Below, piece by piece: positions 59,777 through 64,000 of a stretch of DNA of 64,000 bases. Made by a program: the position numbers and the translations under genes. The notes beneath the pieces were generated by a model. That model was given only the letters and a program-made list of their open reading frames with translations. It did no database searches and was not told the origin of the DNA. The number at the start of each line of letters is the position of its first letter. Positions within the stretch are counted from its first letter, which is position 1. This stretch comes from a virus. The DNA is taken from IMG/VR virus record IMGVR_UViG_3300021093_000067, positions 1-64,000 of that record; one strand, written 5' to 3'.

Positions 59777-60784
59777 TTAGTTTTTTCTTTTAAATTTTGT
59801 TTTTTCTTTTCTTGTTAGTTTTAAAAATGGCGTTAGAAAATATGTCCAATTATTATCAGTTTTAGGTAAAAACTTAAATAAACCATCTTCCATCATCATC
59901 CTTATAAGGTTTTTATAACCTCTTCCATCGGGGTCTAAACTTTCAAAATAGTAACGGTAGACCATCTTTTTACCGTCTTCGTCAATTAAAGGATTACTTA
60001 AGTCTACAAGTTTTTTGTTTATTTCAAAAAACTCTAATCCAAATATACCTTCTTTAGTTTTTCCAGTTAATAGATTTTGAAGTGCGACATTATCTTTATT
60101 TTCTTTGATTAATTCTTCACCTTTTGTTAAAATATCGTCGAACTCAATTTGTTTTTCAAGTAGTTCAGGAAAAAATTTCAGTAATGTTTTTTCACCAAGA
60201 TAAAATATGCCATCAATATTATCTGAATCATCACCCGTTATTATTTTAACTGTTTTAACATTATAGTGGGGAATTAGATTTTCATAAAGTTTAATTTTAT
60301 CCCCTAATTTGAAATAAGTTTTGCTGGATGGTGAATATATAGTAACTTTGTCTGAAATGAGCTGTGTTAGGTCCCTATCACTTGAGAATATTGTTTTATG
60401 TTCGTCTTCAGATATACTACAATAGTATGCTATTAAGTCATCCGCTTCTGAATGTTCGACCTCTAATTGTCTCACAAACATTTCTTCCAAGTATTGTTTT
60501 ACTCTTTGTTTTTGAATGTTGAAAGATTCTTCTTTTAATTCGTTTTCTGAACTTTTTCTGTTCAACTTATACTTAGGGTAAATCAATCTTCTTCGTGACG
60601 TGCTCCTGTTACTGTCCCAAAACACAACAACTTTGTCAAAATTAGACTCTTCTAAAAATTTACGTAAAGTATTCAAAAAGTGCCAAATACCTCCGATGTG
60701 TTTTCCATCGTGATAAAATTCTCTAACACCATGAAAACCAATTTTCAATAAATTATTTCCGTCTACGAGTAATGTCTTTGACAC
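59777..60784 (-). CDS. rnh: Ribonuclease H / 5'-3' exonuclease (FEN-like)
   Basis: 335 residues from a GTG start. The PIN/FEN catalytic acids appear in LLVDGNN, VVFWDSN, SEADDLIAYY, FSSDRDLTQL and ITGDDSDNIDG, the layout of T4 RNase H, which removes lagging-strand primers. The helix-hairpin-helix region follows GDDSDN. It sits between UvsX and the helicase in a replication operon. Confidence 0.92.
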   Translation of the reverse strand: MSKTLLVDGNNLLKIGFHGVREFYHDGKHIGGIWHFLNTLRKFLEESNFDKVVVFWDSNRSTSRRRLIYPKYKLNRKSSENELKEESFNIQKQRVKQYLEEMFVRQLEVEHSEADDLIAYYCSISEDEHKTIFSSDRDLTQLISDKVTIYSPSSKTYFKLGDKIKLYENLIPHYNVKTVKIITGDDSDNIDGIFYLGEKTLLKFFPELLEKQIEFDDILTKGEELIKENKDNVALQNLLTGKTKEGIFGLEFFEINKKLVDLSNPLIDEDGKKMVYRYYFESLDPDGRGYKNLIRMMMEDGLFKFLPKTDNNWTYFLTPFLKLTRKEKTKFKRKN

Positions 60785-60813
60785 TCACTAATTTTTAATT
60801 GTTACTACTCTAC

Positions 60814-61812
60814 TCATTCTTTTTCTTCTTTCAAATCAAAATCGCCATCCACACCAATTATGTCTTTCCAATAATCTGCATAGTCTTTTTTGTATTTTTC
60901 TATATTTAGTTTTTCTTCAGTTGTGTCTTTACCAGCAATAAAACCATGCGGCGTTACAATTATTTTACCATCATCATATCCAAGACCATTTATGTGATTT
61001 TTCATCACAGACACTTTAGTTCTCGAGGCAAACTTAACGGTTCTTTTGTCTTTAGTTGCCGTAATCTTAGTTGTTCCCGCGCCTTTTTGATTTCCAAATA
61101 AAAATACTAAAGATGAATTCAACCAAATAGCCTCGCCGCCTTTTGCTTTTATTTTAGGTTGTCCAAATGGATTGTCAGGTAACTCTACCCAAGGTTGGTT
61201 TACAATTATCAAAGTATTTTCATATTTAGAGTCTGACTTACGAGAACCAGAAACTCTTTGGTTTATTCCCATACCAATTTTATCCGCCAAAGCCGCAGCG
61301 TTATGTTGTTTCCCGCCACGACCTTCATATGTCATTTTACATGGAACAGAACCTACAGAGTCCCACATTATACATAGTGAATATTCTAACTCTCCTTTTT
61401 CTTGAGCGTTTAATAAACTATTAATGTAATCTGTTATTTGTTCGATGTATTCGAAGTCGTTGTTGAAAATAAAAAATCCATCCCAATCAACTTCGCCTGT
61501 TTCTTCATCTACAACTTCTTCACAGTCAAAACCCATAAGTTTTGCATGTTCAAAAGACCATTTTTGTTCTGTAATTATAAAAACAGGAAGTATTCCTTTT
61601 TTTTGAGCATCAACCGCAGTTTTAACAAGAGCGGTAGTTTTACCCGTATCTGAGTGACCTAAAAACATATTAAGGTGTCCAATAGCTGGTCCTGGTAGAC
61701 CAACAGCATCAAGAAAATCACCACCTAAATCGAAAAATCTTTGTGGTTTATACTTCGCTGAAGTTGAAAACTTTTTCTTCAGTGAACTAAAATCATTTTT
61801 TTTAATAGCCAT
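60814..61812 (-). CDS. uvsX: UvsX/RecA-like recombinase
   Basis: 332 residues. Walker A GHSDTGKTT (52-60), the catalytic Glu region (FIITEQKW), Walker B LCIMWDSVGS (about 146-155), a loop with GGKQHNAAALADKIG, and NQPWVELPDNPFGQPKIKAKGGEAIW resembling loop L2. It promotes strand exchange for recombination-dependent replication and repair with gp32, gp46 and gp47. It has an acidic C-terminus. Confidence 0.93.
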   Translation of the reverse strand: MAIKKNDFSSLKKKFSTSAKYKPQRFFDLGGDFLDAVGLPGPAIGHLNMFLGHSDTGKTTALVKTAVDAQKKGILPVFIITEQKWSFEHAKLMGFDCEEVVDEETGEVDWDGFFIFNNDFEYIEQITDYINSLLNAQEKGELEYSLCIMWDSVGSVPCKMTYEGRGGKQHNAAALADKIGMGINQRVSGSRKSDSKYENTLIIVNQPWVELPDNPFGQPKIKAKGGEAIWLNSSLVFLFGNQKGAGTTKITATKDKRTVKFASRTKVSVMKNHINGLGYDDGKIIVTPHGFIAGKDTTEEKLNIEKYKKDYADYWKDIIGVDGDFDLKEEKE

Positions 61813-61814
61813 GA

Positions 61815-62036
61815 TTATATTTCGTAAATTTCTAAGTTGTTAATTGTGTCTAATTTATCTTTTGCATTTGCTAGCTGTTCAACCAAATTATCCATTTCTT
61901 CTGTGTGTTGTGGGTGTTCTCCAATCCCAACAGGATTTGTAAAATAAACATATAAACGAGCTTCAGCATCTGCAATGTCTGATTCATATTTTTTTACAAG
62001 AGCGTCTTTTAGTTTTTCTGCAATAAATCTGTTCAT
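61815..62036 (-). CDS. Hypothetical protein, 73 aa
   Basis: Helical: MNRFIAEKLKDALVKKYESD..., then a Pro/Gly/His loop (NPVGIGEHPQHTEE) and a second helix ending EIYEI. It lies 2 nt upstream of uvsX, between the SSB terminator and uvsX; a UvsX accessory role like UvsY is possible by position only. Confidence 0.65.
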   Translation of the reverse strand: MNRFIAEKLKDALVKKYESDIADAEARLYVYFTNPVGIGEHPQHTEEMDNLVEQLANAKDKLDTINNLEIYEI

Positions 62037-62061
62037 TTTTTTTGTTTTTTTTGAAAGTTAA

Positions 62062-62087
62062 TAAAAACAGGCTCATTTACCGAGCCC
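62062..62087 (-). terminator. Intrinsic terminator after the SSB gene
   Basis: GGCTC-GGTAAAT-GAGCC hairpin followed by TGTTTTTATT on the minus strand. Confidence 0.85.
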
Positions 62088-62103
62088 GTATAGTTAGTTT
62101 GAA

Positions 62104-62958
62104 TTAGAATGGTAAATCTTCTGCAGGTTCGTCGTTAGCCTGTAGGTCAATAACAGGTTGTTTTGTTTGTTTTCCACCTCCAAGTGAAATTTCAGCCTCT
62201 TCACCATAGATATATTTTTTAAGTTCAGAGTTCCAAATTGGAGTTTCTCCAACAGCGACAGCCTCTAAATACTCTACAGGTTTTTTTGAATATACGTCAT
62301 TCCAAGTAAGTTCATCTTGTAACCAATCCTCCATGATAACTTTATCTGTATGTAATATTTGTGGGTCATCATACATAATAGTTTGAATTACGGTATACTC
62401 TTTTCCTTGTGGGGTTTTTGCCTTTATAAGTTCGATAATTAAATCACGTCCTTTTTCGGCGTCTGTTACATCACCTTTTGCTTTCCAAATGGGTAAGATT
62501 TTGTCCAATACGCCTTCTTGTTTGTAGTTGTGTTTAAATCTCCAAAATTTAACTCCATCTTGTTCGTTGTCTCGGTCGATTACTTTAACAATATAAAATA
62601 AACGTGAACGATACTGTGACGCCAAATCTTTGTCTTCTTTTTTTCCTGTGGAAATAAGTTCATTATAAACTTCAGTTAATGGTGAACGTTCATTGTCATT
62701 TTTATCAGGGTCATACAACTTAACCCATTGTCCGTTTACTTGAATTTCGTGATACCAAACTTCAACAAATGGTGATGAACCATCTTTGGTAGGTAGGATA
62801 CGAATTCTTCGTGATGCCGACTTTTCATTCTTTTGAAGAATTGCTGAAAAATACTTCTTTAATCTGTCTTCTTGAGAAATGTTTGTTTTTTGTGAACTCG
62901 TAGTTGTTGAGTTCTTTTCGTACTGTGCTAGTACTGAATCTAATACTGAATTTGCCAT
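62104..62958 (-). CDS. 32: Single-stranded DNA-binding protein, gp32-like
   Basis: 284 residues from the ATG at 62958 (MANSVLDSVLAQYEKN); the longer frame to 63054 has a poor N-terminus. The core (RRIRILPTKDGSSPFVEVWYHEIQ, LFYIVKVIDRD, VKFWRFKH) matches the gp32-type OB fold of T4-like phages. The C-terminus is acidic and ends AEDLPF, imitating the host SSB tip. Flanked by terminators on both sides, so it is expressed as a single-gene unit, as gp32 often is. Confidence 0.85.
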   Translation of the reverse strand: MANSVLDSVLAQYEKNSTTTSSQKTNISQEDRLKKYFSAILQKNEKSASRRIRILPTKDGSSPFVEVWYHEIQVNGQWVKLYDPDKNDNERSPLTEVYNELISTGKKEDKDLASQYRSRLFYIVKVIDRDNEQDGVKFWRFKHNYKQEGVLDKILPIWKAKGDVTDAEKGRDLIIELIKAKTPQGKEYTVIQTIMYDDPQILHTDKVIMEDWLQDELTWNDVYSKKPVEYLEAVAVGETPIWNSELKKYIYGEEAEISLGGGKQTKQPVIDLQANDEPAEDLPF

Positions 62959-63025
62959 AAATAAATTTTTAATTATTACTCTTTTATCTTTATAAGAATA
63001 TAACTGAAAAATAGATTTTGTCAAA

Positions 63026-63050
63026 TAAAAAAGGGAAGATAATTCTTCCC
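63026..63050 (-). terminator. Intrinsic terminator after the Pro-Ala repeat protein gene
   Basis: GGGAAGA-ATTA-TCTTCCC hairpin followed by TTTTTTATTTG on the minus strand. Confidence 0.88.
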
Positions 63051-63075
63051 TCAATTTATAACATCAATTTAAAAA

Positions 63076-63759
63076 TTAAAATGTATTTTCGTCTTCATCT
63101 TGGTCAAAAATTCCAAAAGTTTTTTTAACTTCGTTTGGTGAAAAGTTTTCAACCTCGTCGGAAGTTAAAATATATTCATCTTTACCTTGTTTTTCAAAAT
63201 CTTCTTTTTTGTCTTCAAAATAATCTGTAAGTTTTTGATTATATGGGTATGAATCTAATGAACGTAACATAAGTTTTTCTTCAGGACTTTTTGTTCTATA
63301 TTTTTCAACTTTACTTTCGATAGAATTTATTTTTGACATTATTTGGTCCATTTGGTTCAACTTGGTTTCCAAGTCATTAATTTTTTGGAACATTCCGTCC
63401 ATAAATTCTTCTTGTTTTGTTTTAATTTCTTGTTGTGTTGTCACCAAATCAGTTATGTCCAATTCTTCAGTTTCTTCTTCTTCATCTTTTTTTTCTGTAT
63501 CTACTTCTTCTACATCAGGGTCTGACTTGACATCAACAGGCTCTGGAATTGCTTCAGCTCCTCCTGCATCAGGTGCGGGTGCAGCTCCTGCATCAGGTGC
63601 GGGTGCAGCTCCTGCATCAGGTGCCGGTGGTGCCCCTCCTGCGTCAGGTGCTGTTGGTGCTCCTGTGTCAGGTGCCGGTGAAACTTCTTGTTCATTAATG
63701 TAACTTGTGATTTGATTAAATCTTCTTAACTCTTCAAGGATTTGTTTTTCTATATTCAT
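63076..63759 (-). CDS. Putative head-targeted protein with Ala-Pro-Asp repeats and coiled coil, 227 aa
   Basis: N-terminus MNIEKQILEELRRFNQITSYINE|Q carries the helix-plus-IxE pattern. Residues about 27-72 are a PAPDAGAAPAPDAG-type repeat, then a Glu/Asp-rich stretch (about 78-98), a coiled coil (about 105-155) and a mixed C-terminus. The disordered repeat could be a flexible tether inside the capsid, or the protein a core/scaffold component. It ends at a strong terminator. Confidence 0.72.
   Translation of the reverse strand: MNIEKQILEELRRFNQITSYINEQEVSPAPDTGAPTAPDAGGAPPAPDAGAAPAPDAGAAPAPDAGGAEAIPEPVDVKSDPDVEEVDTEKKDEEEETEELDITDLVTTQQEIKTKQEEFMDGMFQKINDLETKLNQMDQIMSKINSIESKVEKYRTKSPEEKLMLRSLDSYPYNQKLTDYFEDKKEDFEKQGKDEYILTSDEVENFSPNEVKKTFGIFDQDEDENTF
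63558..63680 (-). repeat. GC-rich repeat encoding Ala-Pro-Asp-Ala-Gly units
   Basis: A roughly 27-30 nt unit (plus strand CCTGCATCAGGTGCGGGTGC) repeated with little divergence, in marked GC contrast to the AT-rich surroundings; near-identity of two units suggests recent duplication. Confidence 0.8.
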
Positions 63760-63762
63760 TTT

Positions 63763-63987
63763 TTATCCATTTAACAATGTTTTAGTCCCTGTTGGGGTTT
63801 CGACTTTTAACGTTTTATTTGTTTTAATTGTGTTGTCTACGCGTTCAATAAGACCGTCTTTTATTCTTATTGTGTAACAATCACCTGTGTCCAAATCGCA
63901 AACTTCTTGGTATCCATTACCTTTGTCTTTTTGCGCGATTTTAGTATCTTTTCTAAGATAGTTGTCTAATAACATTTTAATTTCCAT
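63763..63987 (-). CDS. Hypothetical protein, 74 aa
   Basis: MEIKMLLDNYLRKDTK then a small beta-rich body (YQEVCDLDTGDCYTIRIKDG, LKVETPTGTKTLL). It lies 3 nt upstream of the Pro-Ala repeat protein gene and probably shares its transcript; the promoter would lie at or beyond the window edge. Not recognised. Confidence 0.7.
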   Translation of the reverse strand: MEIKMLLDNYLRKDTKIAQKDKGNGYQEVCDLDTGDCYTIRIKDGLIERVDNTIKTNKTLKVETPTGTKTLLNG

Positions 63988-64000
63988 AGTTTTTTTATTA

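Noticed and set aside
62959-63054. Upstream SSB start at 63054
   Set aside because: The added 32 residues do not resemble gp32 N-termini, and an ATG at 62958 gives a sensible start.

Overview
The window is a single, almost entirely minus-strand stretch of a large, AT-rich, T4-like (myovirus) phage genome. The baseplate pair gp25/gp6, the gp46/gp47 recombination nuclease, UvsX, gp41-type helicase, DnaG-type primase, RNase H, gp32-like SSB and class I ribonucleotide reductase all point to a T4-like lytic phage. Several features point to a Bacteroidetes (probably flavobacterial) host: SprB-type repeats in virion proteins, a Bacteroidetes Hc1 histone-like protein, a short RpoD-type sigma factor, a DUF6576-like tail, an SSB ending in DLPF, and one textbook Bacteroidetes promoter (TTTG-N20-TATCTTTG). 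No tRNA or CRISPR was seen, and no gap longer than about 200 bp lacks a gene. Major capsid, terminase, portal and DNA polymerase are not in this window.

Layout. 1-11.5 kb is an accessory region: head-targeted-looking proteins with leucine-rich repeats, glutaredoxin, a PcfJ-like protein, a Dam-type methylase next to a LAGLIDADG homing endonuclease and a ribbon-helix-helix protein, a DnaJ split near its C-terminus, small unknowns and Hc1. 11.5-17.1 kb holds probable internal head proteins and an envelope/lysis cluster (amidase-like protein, coiled-coil membrane proteins). 17.1-19.4 kb holds two related structured RNAs with their own terminators around a small basic protein, followed upstream by the sigma factor. 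19.4-27.4 kb is recombination and replication: gp46, gp47, PD-(D/E)XK nuclease, primase, RuvC-like resolvase and many tiny genes. 27.4-54.4 kb is virion structure and adhesion: tail/baseplate proteins, SprB, YadA-like and proline-threonine repeat adhesins, two glycosyltransferases, a 1617-residue structural protein, gp6 and gp25. 54.5-64 kb is nucleotide metabolism and replication: NrdA/NrdB, gp41 helicase, RNase H, UvsX, SSB and a Pro-Ala repeat protein.

Three observations stand out. (1) Seven proteins carry a short helical N-terminus ending in (I/L)-x-E, which looks like a T4-style capsid-targeting propeptide; this would mark a packaged, possibly injected, protein set that includes leucine-rich-repeat and nuclease-like members. 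(2) Two intergenic RNAs share a pseudoknot topology and a conserved 3' module and match no family I recognise. (3) A TATTTAT motif sits just upstream of most operon heads, and the phage encodes its own sigma factor.
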